From positions 5,446,037 to 5,510,036 of the forward strand of contig LR746274.1 of the NCBI GenBank assembly GCA_902729315.2: a DNA stretch of 64,000 nt. Reading direction: 5' to 3'. The notes under the pieces are model-generated. The model saw only the letters and a list, made by a program, of their open reading frames with translations, was not told the origin of the DNA and did no database searches. Both the position numbers and the translations under genes were made by a program. Source of the DNA: Spirodela intermedia. Taxonomy: Eukaryota; Streptophyta; Magnoliopsida; Alismatales; Araceae. Shown piece by piece: positions 10,444-23,100 of this stretch (position 1 is its first letter; each line of letters opens with the position of its first letter).

Positions 10444-11710
10444 ATGGCGGAAAGAAGGAGCTCCAGGAAGGCGCACAGGAGGGAGGACCACAGGAAGAAG
10501 CCCGTGAAGCCGCCGCCGCCGCCGCCGCCGCCACCGCCGTCGTGGGGGGCTGTCTGGGGCATCCTCACCTGCAAGCGCCGCCATGCGGAGGCGGGGAGAG
10601 CGAGGAACAGGAGAATCGGCTGCTCCGGCTCGCTGAGAAAGATCAAGGACGCCTCGAGGGTGATGCACCGGCCTGCCACGCCCTCCCCACCGGCAAGGAA
10701 GAAATGCTTCACCGGCGGCGGCGCCGGTGCCGGCGCCAGCGGAGCTGTATCTTCCTCACACTCTTCTCTCTCCTCTTCCTCTCTGACGACTGGTCCGTCT
10801 TCTTCCTCCTCCTCCGCCGGGGGGTCCTTCCGTGTCCTCCACCTGAGGAGGCTCTCCGGCTGCTACGAGTGCCACACGGCGGGCGACCCCGTCAATGGCG
10901 CAGTGAGGGACTCTTCTCTGAGAACCATCTCGCCATGCCCGGACTGCGGCGAGATGTTCTTGAAGCCCGAGAGCCTGGAGCTCCACCAGGCCGCGAGGCA
11001 CGCAGGTGGGCTTTCTTCTGCAATTCTTCCGCCATGGTTCCGAAGCTCTGAGGAATTCGTCCTCCTGATCTCTCCGCATGCTTTCCCTCGCAGTGATGGA
11101 GCTTGGCCCAGACGACACCAGCAGGAACATCGTGGAGATCATCTTCCAGTCGAGCTGGATGAAGAAGGAGACCCCCGTCTGCAAGATCGAGAGGATCCTC
11201 AAGGTCAACAACACGAAGAAGACGATCTCCAGGTTCGAGGAGTACAGAGATTCAGTGAAGACCAGGGCCGGGAAGCTCCCCAAGAAGCATCCCCGGTGCG
11301 CCGCCGACGGGAACGAGCTCCTGAGGTTCCACTGCACTTCCTTGGTCTGCACCCTGGGGGCCGGCGGCCGAGCCGGCCTCTGCCAGGCGGTGCCCCCCTG
11401 CGGCGTCTGCAGCATCATCAGAGACGGTTTCAGGGCCGTCGGGGAAGAAGGGATCGCGACCATGGCCACCAGCGGGAGGGCGCACGACGCCGCCCATGCG
11501 CCGGCGGGGGAGGCGGCGGACGGCGGCGCGAGGGCGATGCTGGTATGCCGGGTGATTGCCGGGAGAGTGAAGAAGAACCAGGAAGCCTCCGCGGAGGAGA
11601 ACGACTCCATCGCCGGCGCCGCCGGAGCTTACTCCACCATGGACGAGCTCTACGTCTTCAACCCTAGGGCCATCTTGCCCTGCTTCGTGGTCATCTACGG
11701 GGGTTTCTAG
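10444..11710 (+). CDS. C2H2 zinc finger protein with PARP-like C-terminal region
   Basis: Two exons, 10444..11005 and 11094..11710, join in frame to 392 residues. The start at 10444 (MAERRSSRKAHRRED) is the first ATG of a sensible N-terminus; an upstream in-frame ATG-less extension is not used. The N-terminal third is basic, then has a polyproline run encoded by CCG repeats, and Ser/Gly/Ala-rich low complexity. A single C2H2 finger, CPDCGEMF followed by LELHQAARHA, sits right at the intron. The second exon begins with the block GPDDTSRNIVEIIFQSSW and continues with KIERILKVNN. This combination is the plant family of C2H2-like proteins whose C-terminal half resembles the PARP catalytic fold. 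Biochemical function is unknown, and the PARP catalytic triad is not evident. The intron (88 bases) splits the codon right after the finger. Confidence 0.8.
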
Positions 11711-12182
11711 TGAGAGAAAGATACAATCTTCCCTCACGAGATCTCCCTCTCTTCCTCTCTTTCGTCTGAGAATCATTAATGGCTGTCCCACACTTGAATT
11801 CCAACGTTCTACCTGTCCCCCTTCCGTGCGCCGGCGGCCATGGCCGACGCTGAGGAAGCTTTGTTTTTATACCCTCGCTCGACCAATCCGTCCAAAGGAG
11901 GGCGATCCAGCGAATGGGCTCCTCTTCTGGTCACGCGCACACCTGCCCAACCTTCTCCCTCATTTTTCTCGTCTTCTTCCCCTCCAGCTTCGAATGTTCG
12001 CTTCATCTGACTCTAGAGCGCCGTGGCTCTTCCCGAGCTACAGGACCAGTTGCAGAAGAGAGAGAGAGAGAGAGAGAGGAGAGAGAAGAACAGAAGTCGG
12101 GTCTGTTTCTTACCTCGCTCTGTCGGTGTGAATTTTTTGAACTCAGTGTATCTTTCAGCTTCTATCACTCGTAGTGGCCAGT

Positions 12183-12185
<3 letters not shown>

Positions 12186-12229
<44 letters not shown>
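12186..12229. repeat. (GA)n microsatellite
   Basis: A perfect or near-perfect GA run of about 40 bases, one of several in this spacer. Confidence 0.85.
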
Positions 12230-12230
<1 letters not shown>

Positions 12231-13429
12231 TTACTCCTGCGTGGTGAAGGGTGGGTACTTTTTTAAATATTTATCTCAACTTTAAATATCCATTGCCTGC
12301 CACAAGTACAATCTGTCTCCCGACGGCTAGAGCGAGATCACGCCGACTGACCTGGACGAAGAAGGCGAGGACTCCCTCTCTCTCTCTCTCTATCTCTTTC
12401 TCTCCCGACTGCATGCACCTTTCAGAAAGCCGCGTGCGCGCCGGCTTAGCTTTACCGGGAAAAGAAACACCGGAGAAATGAGCGGCGGCACCCTTATGCG
12501 GATGATTCAGTAAAACCCCCGAGCCCCGGGAATGACATCCCTAGAGCGAGAGAGAGAGATAGAGAGAGAGAGAGAGATAATGCTGCTGTAGTTATTAGGG
12601 GGCCACGTGTCGCTCGCCGTTTTCCCTCGTTTTCATGCAGATAAGCCCGAGCTGCATTGCCGCCCCAACCCCCGGGGGCCCGTTACGAGGAGCCGAGACT
12701 CGAGTCGCCTTCTGTTTAAATAGAATTTGTCGGTTGCAATAATGTCATACTTTGCATAGTAACTTTTTATTATTTGCCTACAGTTGAAAAAATATAATAT
12801 ATTTATTTATAATTTTAATTGCCCCTCAGGAGACCGCCCCGCAGGACTCGGGGAAACGGTGGAGCCCACAAACATATTTGTGGGACCCAGTGGCTGACGT
12901 AATCGAACCCGAGGTCCGCAGTGGCGATCGGCTATGGGCTTCTGCGCCAGAAAATCCGGCCTGATATGACATCACGCTACTGCACGCTCTCTCGCTCATG
13001 CATTTGCGGCCCTGTGCGTGTCGTGCCGCGCTAGCACACCGACACACTCACGTCGTCACGCCCTCAAGCATGCAACCGAGGTTCAGTCGGAAGAACCTTG
13101 TTCCACCGAGCGAGGGGTGTGACAATGACGATCCATGGGCCAAAGACCGATCTACATCCCGAAGTCTGCATAATTTCATATAACTTGACTCATTTACGTC
13201 CTTTCTAAAAATCCACCGCAAAATCTTTCAAAACGGGGGGTATCGTCAGTAGATCCATAACAGAAGAAGACACGAGATCTAAGATCGGAGTAAAGCAGGC
13301 CGATTACGGCTCATAATTGGGGGAGGAATGACCTGCGACGGTAGTCTCGGGAAAGGTATGGAGGTCTCCGATCGTGTCATTTGTGAGATGCCGACAGCCG
13401 TGAATCCACCCGAAGATATCTTCAAAGTA

Positions 13430-13808
13430 CCATCGACTAGAAGCTCTGCATCATCTTGATCACCTGCAAGTTCGGCAGCAGAGAGAGTATGTGGAAAGTC
13501 ACAGCAGCAGAGGGAGAGATGGCGCCGGAGGAAAACACCCTTCTCTAACCCTAAGCACTCCATGGAAGAGGTACTTGCAGATCTCACGGTGGTTCATCTT
13601 AGAAATAATCAGAATAGAAACAAGAAAAAAAGACGGGAACACATTCAGAGAGTTAATCTGAGATCGGTGCCTTACATCGAACGCCATAGATCGGGAAGAA
13701 CACGGCCGTGCCATGGCCATAGACGCTCAGAGAGATCAGCCGAAGAGAGACGGAGTCAAGGAGATTTCGTAGGACTGAGATAGCCGGCCCAGAGATAAGG
13801 AATTTATA
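13430..13808 (-). other. Possible short divergent transcription unit upstream of the polymerase alpha gene
   Basis: On the minus strand a good TATA box (TATAAATT, 13808..13801) lies about 80 bases before an ATG at 13703-13720. A short frame of about 15 codons then meets a plausible 5' splice site (GATGTAAGG). Plausible 3' splice sites follow (TTTCTAAG near 13605; CTTGCAG near 13465). No spliced product was recognised and the encoded peptides are short. It may be a promoter-antisense or non-coding RNA, or an unrecognised small gene. Confidence 0.2.
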
Positions 13809-13930
13809 GGGGGGTGAAGGTTCCAAGCCCATGGGAATGGATTTGGCAGAGCCAAATACTCGAGTCGGGTCGAATCGTCGAGAACGGCCCGGACTCGGCC
13901 CGAGTCGGGAATATAATAACTCGACCCGAG

Positions 13931-13961
13931 TTGGCGCCTCTCAGCTATTTTCCCGCCAAAA
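13931..13961 (+). promoter_or_regulatory. Two E2F-type sites in the DNA polymerase alpha promoter
   Basis: TTGGCGCC at 13931-13938 and TTTTCCCGCCAAAA at 13948-13961 lie 150-180 bases before the start codon. The second contains the canonical plant E2F motif TTTCCCGC. E2F control of replication genes at G1/S is well established in plants, and the gene identity fits. Binding itself is inferred. Confidence 0.75.
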
Positions 13962-14110
13962 CAGGCTTCCTCCCAAAGGGGGAGGGACAAAGGAGCGGGA
14001 GGCGGCGGGGGGAAGAGAGAGAGAGGGAGGGGAAGGAGGAGAGGGATTCCCCGTCGGGAAGCAGAGAAGAGTGAGAGAGCGGCGGCGGCCGCGGCGGCGG
14101 AGGAGGAGGA

Positions 14111-17100
14111 ATGGCGGACTCGACAGTCTCCAATCGTCGAAGGTCCGGCAGATCTGCCGATGCCGCTGCCCGTGTGGAAGCCCTCGAGCGCCTGAAGACG
14201 CTCCGACGAGCGGGCGGTCGCCGGTCGGAATCAGGTGCCGGCATTGGCTTCCAGATCAAGATCGAGGAGCCCATCTACGACACTGTTGCTGAGGAGGATT
14301 ATGCGCGCATAGTGGCCGAGCGCAGGGAAGCCGCCAAAGGATTCATAGTGGACGACGACGGGATGGGGTACAACGACGAGGGCCAGGAAGTGGACTGGGC
14401 TGACGTCGGCCTCCCACCTTCGTCCGATGAAGATGGTGAATCCGATGGGGCGGTCGACAGGTCCAGGAAGAAGAAGGTGGTGAAGAAGGATCCAGCAGCC
14501 AGGAGGCCTGCTCCCACATCCTTGACGGCTGCCGCAGCGTTGATGGGAAAGCAGAAGCTCTCAGCGATGTTCACTTCATCCGCCTTTAGAAAAAATGACA
14601 GGGGCAAGGGGCCTTGTATGTCGTCTGAGAGCATTGTGGATGATCTCATTGCAGAGTGCGCCCCCGATGAGGCTGACCGTGAGGAGAGGAGGTCGCGCCG
14701 GGTGGGCCCTACGGCTGTCGTACCTGGAGCTCGGAGCTTCATGGTTCCTCCGGTCTCGATGAGTAACGATACACGAATGTGTTTTCCTGCGAACAATCCA
14801 TCAGCAATGCAACAGCTAACCACGCCGTCAACTGTGGCAACTTCGAAGAATTTTCCAGAAAATGACGATTTACGCGATGTGAAGGACGAGCCAAGGGAAG
14901 CGAAACAGGAGAAGATCATGCTGTGTGAGTCTGAACCATTAAGCAATGGGCATGCAAACGTGGGGAAGGCCAATATTCTTGAAGTTAAATTGGAGCCTGA
15001 AGTGAAGAGTGAGAAAGTCTTTGCTTTTAATGCAAAGATACAGGTGGAAAAAGATGGTAATACACCAAGTGCCACTGCCGGGTGGAAGGCAGTTTGTGAA
15101 GGAGATAATGGAAGTGTTGACTGCAGAACAGGTGCTGTTGAGGGTACAGAGGTCGAGGAGAAGTCTGAATTTGAGCTAGATTCAGATGGGTCACTTAATT
15201 TCTACTTGATTGATGCACACGAGGAGTCATTTGGCGCTAATGCGGGGACAATTTATCTTTTTGGAAAGGTACTCGGACTGTTTTTTGTTTAGCCTTTCTT
15301 GATATTACAACGTCAATAACTCTGAAATATGACGGCCAATAATTGGAGTGCCTTCACTTTTATATTTTCTCTTATTGGTTTATATTTTACACTGTCTTCG
15401 TATCATGAGTTTCTGCAGCACTGTTGTCAAAACGTCCAGTGCTGTATCTCTGCATGTTTTGTGTTTCCTTTGTTATTGCAAGTCCGGATGGTAAATACTC
15501 TACATGGCGACGCATTTTTCTTTCTCAGGTGAAAGCGGGGAATTCATATCACAGCTGTTGTGTAGTTGTAAAAAATGCACAGAGATGTGTATATGCAATC
15601 CCAAACAGCTCTGTGTTTCAACGCAGTGTTATACTAGATCTGGAGGAAAAAGTTGCTAGCTCAAAACTTTCAGCTGTCGATTTTCGGGTGAAACTGCAAG
15701 TAAATTTTCTCACTTTCTTGAAGTTCAGGGGTTATACTCTTTTGTAATTATAATCACTCTATTTCTTCTGCCAAGATGCTCATTGATTTCAGATTATGCT
15801 TAAGATATGTCATTCTTGCTCTTTAGGACATGGCTGCAAATTTAAAGAATGAACTTTCGAGCAAATTGGTTGAGTATAATGTATCGTCGTTCAGTATGAC
15901 TCCAGTTAAGGTCAGTTTGGTTTAGTTACTGCTTGGTTCTTATCCAAGCCATGTGACTTGTTATTTCGGTTATCATCAAGTGTTCTTTTATTTATGAATA
16001 TATTTATTATACTGGACATTTTACAGAGGGGTTATGCCTTTGAACGATTTGACATCCATGCTGGAGAGCAATACGTTCTTAAGATCACTTATCCATTTAA
16101 GGTATTACAGTTTGATTAATAGCTTGCAAGACCATTCTTTTTAGATGTTTAGTTCCTGTTTATTTCATCTTAATAAGTCGAGTTTTTCTTTTTGCCACTG
16201 GTTCTAACCTTTTACTCACAATAGTCACAAGCCAAATGTTCTCACATAATGGGAGTATCTTGTGAGTAGATGTTGTCAGTACTAAAAAAAATAAATGGCA
16301 AACCAGACATGTATGCTGTTATTTCTTCAAGTCATTGCTATGCTTAGTGTTGATCTTATAAATCGGAGAACCTCATCGGCTTGTTCTTTGTACTTCATAT
16401 CAAGTTTACTCCGGTTTAGTTTCTTTATTGTTGTACTTGTCAGGAACCCTGGGGTTCCTCACCCACAAAAGGGTTTGGGAGATCCTAACTCTTTATTGGG
16501 GATATAAATGTTGCAACTAGTTCAATCACCAGCTGTCTTCCTTTTTTTCATTATTTTTTGCGACGTATGCCGTTCATTTACTTTGAAATGAGTTGTCAAC
16601 AACAGAATTATTTAATCCCCCAAGATATCTGGATGTGAAAGTCACGGCTTCGACTTGGACGGGCATGATTGCTTCACTACAGACCATTAATTTTTTTTTT
16701 GAAAATGGTTTTAAGTGGGCATTCTCTAAATTATGAAGGTTATGTCCACTCTGACAATAAATGGAAAAATTTTACTGGCCAAGAAATTAGGAACAAATCT
16801 GGGTTACCGTTTAAAGTTTATGCGATGCTAGAACACTTTATTTTCTTTCATATTGCTAATGAGAATTTAATAAAATTTAAAGTTCTACTTCCATAGAACA
16901 CCTCATCACCACTGGGGCGGAGTATTTTGTTTGTGACTTCCATAGGTTCGTAATTTTTTTGTTTTAGATCACTTACTCTGGCTGCGTTTCATCAATACAG
17001 GATCCACCGCTTCCATTAGATCTGAAAGGAGAACAATTTTCTACTTTAGTTGGAACAAGTTACAAGTAAGAATTGTTTTTTCTTGTATCGTTTTCATGTA

Positions 17101-20100
17101 AGGCATGCTATGTACTTTGTTATTGATTGCGTGATCTGTTATATGCCTCACATGCGAAAAGACCATACACGATTGTTCATGTTTGTCATCTCTTAGGTTT
17201 ATCTAACTTGTCTCTCTGGTTTTCGGTGAATAGACGATTTTGTTGATTCCATCAAACGGTATATCAGTCAGTCTTAGCACTCGACGAACATCCACATTAG
17301 GAACAAATCTGGGTTACCGCCATTACTCACGGGATGTTTTCTTTATGGAAAAAAAGGAAAATGTTACTTTTCCTTATAAATAGAACGCTTTTACTGCTGC
17401 TTTGTCCGTTTATTGAGGCATATTCAGTATCATTTTTTGTAGACGCTGGTGCCAAGTTTGTCAATTCATTCTCTATTGTTCGATTCGCTTTTGAATGGAT
17501 TTTTCTTAGTCGCAAAAACACTTTACATTGTGCCAACACAGTTTTAATCAGTGACTTGTAGGCCAGAAAATAATCGTAAATTATTCTTTCTATGATCCAC
17601 ACTTGGTTTTTCATTTTAGCATACTTCTTCTCGAAGGTCTGGCTCCACTTTTTCTTGGTGACTTATGAATTATTGGGTTGATTTATTCCTGGATTTCTTC
17701 CTCTTCTCCACAAATACGGAGAGACTCTGAACTGAGTCTGAATTCAGTATTGGTTGTTTCTTACTTCCCAATCTACTATTCAAGTACTCACAATTATCTT
17801 GTGGATTTTCACATCTTTCATTTCTTCATCAATGGTCGTCAATCGGTCCCCTGTGACCCATTGGTCATAGGTTTATGTATATTGTTGTAGGAGGGAACCA
17901 TCGATATTTGAAGCATATCAGTTGATGCCAGCGTCAACACGACGGCTGGAGATGACTTGCAGGGGTTTTGCTCATCAATTCCACATCTCATATACAGAGT
18001 CATTAGGTGGTTGCTTTATTTTTTATGGAACTATAATTAAAGAATAACAGTAGAATAACATGGGCGAAGTCTGACACTTGTTTCAACTTTAGAGGCTAAA
18101 GGTGAATTGAGGGTCTAGCACTTGATTGGATCCTGATATATGATAGATATTAGCTGGAAAATTATATGGTATCCTAGTCTGCTCAAACAAACCTTTACTG
18201 TCCTCTAGTCACTGACTGTCAAGTTCCTATTTAGATGATTTTTAGAATTGTCGAATGTGTCAATCGAAGAATTTTCTTTGCTTTGCCATTTGAAATTAAT
18301 TCCCTACTTTAAAATGTCGTCCTACTGCAATCATTTGACATATTGCAAGGTTTTCGTTTTGTGTCCCAGTTTTGGCTCTATGTTATTGTTATTTATCATA
18401 ACTTAAATCTAGTTATTATTTTGCAGTGCTCTGGAGCTATTTTTGGTGAAGAGAAAAATAAAGGGACCTTCCTGGTTATCAATTTCAAAATTTTCGAGCT
18501 GTCCAGTACATCAGCGGGTGTAGTTTCCCAGAAATTCCCTTTCTTCTTTCTACAATCCAGTGACATGCAAAAATTTAGCGGGATTTTGTTTGCCTCTACT
18601 GTATAGTTAGTTATTTCCAAGTCTTTGTCAGGTGGCATTGATCACGTTTATTTTCTTGGGGTGGGAGCTTTTGCATTTCTTCATTGTTTGATAAGAGTAA
18701 TGATAAACAGGTGAGCTGGTGCAAATTTGAAGTCACCGTTGAATCACCAAAGGATGTATGCAATTCTACTTCAAAGACCCACCAGGAGATACCTCCTGTT
18801 ATTGTTACAGCAATAAATTTGAAAACAATTAGTAGTGAAAAGCATAATGCAAATGAAATAATCTCTGCATCTGTAATTTGCTGCCACAAGGCAAAGGTAT
18901 GTTTGTCCTGGAACTTTCCAGAGTTATTTCCTTTATATCAAAATATTCTTCTTCTTTTTTAATATCCACTCGTAACTGATTGTATGTGCTGTGACGAGTA
19001 GATTATTTCGTTTTGATAAACTACATACAGACCCTTACCCGCTCCTGTACTTAATAGAATATGTCCGTCCCAAGTCGATATGTACAAATATAAAAATTAT
19101 TTGTTTTTTTGTTTCGATCAATTATGTCCTCTCTTTCTGAACTTTTTCGAACCTGAACTCCTCAGATAGATGGCCCTATGATAGCGTCAGAGTGGAAGAG
19201 ACCAGGAATACTTACCCATGTTACTGTTGTTCGAAAACTCGAAGGCGGAATATTTCCAATGGGTTTCTCTAAAGAAGTGGCTGATAGAAATACCAAGGCT
19301 GGTTCAAACATTCTAGCATTTGAAAGCAGGTATCTTTTATTTGCTGCAGTCTCACTAGAGTTTCCTTTTGCTTCGTTTTTAGTAAGTGTTAGATTTTATG
19401 TTTAAGTCTATTAATCCAAGTTTACTGGACTTCCTGGCAGTGAAAGGGCATTGCTCAATCGTTTAATGATTGAGCTGCACAAATTGGATAGCGACATTCT
19501 CGTTGGGCATAATATCTCTGGATTCGATCTGGATGTCCTTCTACATAGAGCCCAGGTTTGATAAATTGCTGAGCTTCATGCGCAACTGTGATTTGAAACC
19601 ATGTTTAAAGTTTGTAGTCTGGTCACAAATTAGAACTGCCGATTTTATCAGTGAAGCGAGAGGATATGCCATGGATCTGTTGTTTAAGAATATGAATTAG
19701 CTGGAACCTTTGGCCATCATTGTTGCTTACTACGCCATCACGTGACCATTGATAATGAATATGTGGTGATGAGGACGCGCACATGATTTGGTAGATTTTT
19801 GGTAGGATTCTTGTTTGGAGCCTGCAAAAAAATGTTTACTTTAGGAATCTGATGGCTCCCCATCGGCTAAGGTGGATGATTTTTGGTCTACATCTGAAAA
19901 GACGGATTGAACCCAGTTGTTTACATTGGCTTCTTGAATAATGTTAGCTGCTTTACCATTCAGGTCTGCAAGGTACCAAGTGGCATGTGGTCAAAAATCG
20001 GTCGTCTCAAGCGATCTGTGATGCCTAAGCTCACAAAAGGAAGCACCATCTTCGGCTCTGGGGCCAGTCTTGGTATCATGTCTTGCATAGCGGGCCGGTT

Positions 20101-23100
20101 ATTATGTGATACATACATGTGCTCGCGTGATCTTCTGAGGGAGGTATAGTAATGTATCCCTGAGATTTTTATTAGTTTACTTATCTCAGACCTCTTGAAC
20201 TTTCTTAATGCCCATTAATAGGTAAGCTATTCATTGACGCAACTCGCCAAGACTCAGCTGAATAAAGAGAGGAGAGAAATTTCTGCACAAGATATTCCAT
20301 CTATGTTCCAAACAACAGCATCACTCATGGAACTTGTAAGTGCTTATTCTGGATATTAGATGCCTCTTTTATTGTTATCAGGCAATTTCATGTGGAACAT
20401 TGTCCATTGTTGGAGCTGAATGGTGATTTTAACGCTTATACCTAGGTTGAATGTGGAGAAACTGATGCCTGGCTATCTCTTGAACTTATGTTTCATTTAA
20501 GCATTCTGCCACTCACACGGCAGTTAACAAATATAAGTGGAAATGTCTGGGGAAAGACTATGCAAGTAAGTTATACATTTGCTCTTTCTTCTGCCGACTT
20601 ATTTTAGAAAATTCCTTGACCATATTATTTCCTTTCCAATTCCTAACTGTTGTCTGAAAATTCATATCACCTTCTTTTTATTTGCAGGGTGCTAGAGCTC
20701 AACGAGTCGAATATCTCTTACTCCATGCCTTTCATGCCAAAAAATACATTGTCCCAGATAAGAATAGTGCACGGGGCCGAGAGGTGAGTGCGTCAAAGAG
20801 GAAAATAAGTGAAGGCGTTGGCAGTGAAGATGCTGGTCTAAATGATGGGTCTCTCGAGAATGATGTCCACCCTTCTGATCAAGGAAGAGGCAAAAAGGGT
20901 CCTGCATATGCTGGGGGTTTGGTTCTTGAACCTAAAAGAGGATTATATGACAAGTACATATTACTTTTGGATTTCAACAGTCTCTATCCTTCAATAATTC
21001 AGGTATCATTGTTTACAAATACTTTCTATCTTATGTGAAAGTTAATTCTCATAAATAATTTCTTGCTTATTCCGTTGCACCATGCAGAAATGGTGCAGTT
21101 ATCACGTTTCCCACTCACACCGTGTTTAAGTACTTCTGCAGGAATATAACATATGTTTCACAACCGTCGAAAGATCTCCTGATGGACTCGTTCCTAATCT
21201 ACCTTCTTCCAAGGCGAGAGGAGTTCTACCTGAGGTGTCTACCTGATTCTTACCATGAATTATGACGAACTCTTCCTAATCTCATGTTGCTGTTCCTTCT
21301 TTTTGTCGTATATTTAGCTCCCTAGTTTTCTCACAGCACAGGTTCTATGCTAGTATATTCTTCTAGAATGCACTGTTTCTCACTTCAAACTTTGAGATGG
21401 CATGCTGATCAAATAATTTCTTGGTCCTGAAGGATGGCCGCTATGTATTCTAATAAATTTTCTGGAATACAGCGATCCTTTTGCTGTGCATTGCTTATTA
21501 TAGTTCAGCACCTTACTTTTTTCTTTTTCATAATACTTAGTTTTCTTCCACTTTTACTTCTTAGTTACTGAGGAATTTGGTTGAGAGGAGGAGAATGGTT
21601 AAATCCTGGCTCAAGAATGCTTCTGGTCTCAAGGTTCAGCAGCTTGACATTCAACAGCAAGCGTTAAAGCTGACTGCAAACAGGTTGAAATCCTTCGATC
21701 TTAACCCGTTAAATCTCAGGACATGCAGTTATTCTGATGTCAGTTTTTTTTTTTTTTCCCCATCATCAGCATGTATGGTTGCTTAGGTTTTTCTCATTCA
21801 AGATTTTATGCAAAGCCTCTTGCAGAGCTTATAACACTACAAGTAAGAATTTCCTGGATCTAAACTTGAATTCATTAAATTAAAATATCCTTTGGTGTAA
21901 CAACTAATCCATCTCCTCTACAGGGAAGGGAAATCCTGCAAAGTACTGTCGATCTTGTTCAGAATAACCTAAATTTGGAGGTATTTCCCTCTTTGAGATG
22001 CGTTGTTATGCTGAAGTTTTTTTTTTTATTCGGAAAAATCACATGACAGCCCTCTGTATCGCGGGCTTCACTCCTCTTCTATTTTGAAACGAAAATACAT
22101 CCGTCTATGCCACTTAGGTGGAGGGTCATATATTCCTCTATTTATGAGACCTCCATGATTCTAAACTTAAGCTACCGGATAGTTGGGAGTATTATTCAAT
22201 ACCCTTTCTTTTCATCTTTTTATAAAAATAATAATAAGAGTTCAAGGGTATTTTTCCTGCTTAACAAATTCATACGGAAATAAAATATCTGCTAATGCAA
22301 TCATAAGACTCTGCCCATTTGGTGTTGATGGAGATAATTTATTTATTTATTTGCTTTCATTTCTTATGATTTCTCCTGCGCTCATCTGTTCATCAACACC
22401 CGACGTTTATTTCTGTCGCAAGCTGCCCATTTAATTTCTTTATTTTCCACGAATGTGGTTGTTCGCTGACAGGTGATCTACGGTGATACCGACTCAATTA
22501 TGGTGTACAGCGGCCTCGACGACATAGCCAAAGCCAAAGCCATGGCTGGAAAGGTCATCCAAGAGGTAAGCTTGCTCGAGATATCCCGGTCCGCCCAGAC
22601 CGCATGCTGGTCGTCTAGCTTGGAAGATTCTCGCACCTCTCTCACTACCTCTTCTCTCAGGTCAACAAGAAATACCGCTGCCTGGAGATTGATCTCGACG
22701 GTTTGTACAAGAGAATGCTGCTTCTGAAGAAGAAGAAGTACGCTGCGGTGAAGGTCCTGTTCAAGGACGGGACGCCTTACGAGGTTCTTCCTCGCAGTCT
22801 CTGCCGACCCTCCGGCTCTCGCGCCTGAGATCGACATCGCTGACATCCCCAGCCATTCATGAACCAGGTCATCGAACGCAAGGGACTCGACATGGTGCGG
22901 CGCGATTGGAGTCTCCTGTCGAAGGAAATGGGCGACTTCTGCCTCACCCAGATACTATCCGGAGGGTATTTCTCTTTCCCCCCACATTCACTCAAACACC
23001 CTTTAAGATCTCTGCGAACTATACATAGCTCAATCAATGTGTGGCCCGGCGCAGGTCCTGCGAAGATGTGGTGGAGGCGATTCACAGCTCTCTCATGAAG

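Larger units (their letters stand above)
11711..13930. other. Spacer rich in GA tracts; no firm gene
   Basis: It contains several GA tracts (12059-12083, 12186-12229, 12547-12578), a CT tract near 12377-12406, and AT-rich DNA at 12720-12820. From 12830 to 13800 the composition is mixed. A possible short minus-strand transcription unit is listed separately at 13430-13808. Confidence 0.4.

Noticed and set aside
10756-11610. 284-codon minus-strand frame opposite the C2H2 gene
   Set aside because: Antisense shadow of a GC-rich gene; the spliced plus-strand model explains both halves.
11667-11700. Unspliced reading of the first C2H2 exon through the intron to give a 448-residue protein
   Set aside because: The read-through frame becomes low-complexity Arg/Gly-rich after 11005, while splicing 11006-11093 restores conserved family sequence.
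12890-12925. Minus-strand GGGTTCGATTAC resembling a tRNA B box
   Set aside because: No matching A box or cloverleaf upstream.
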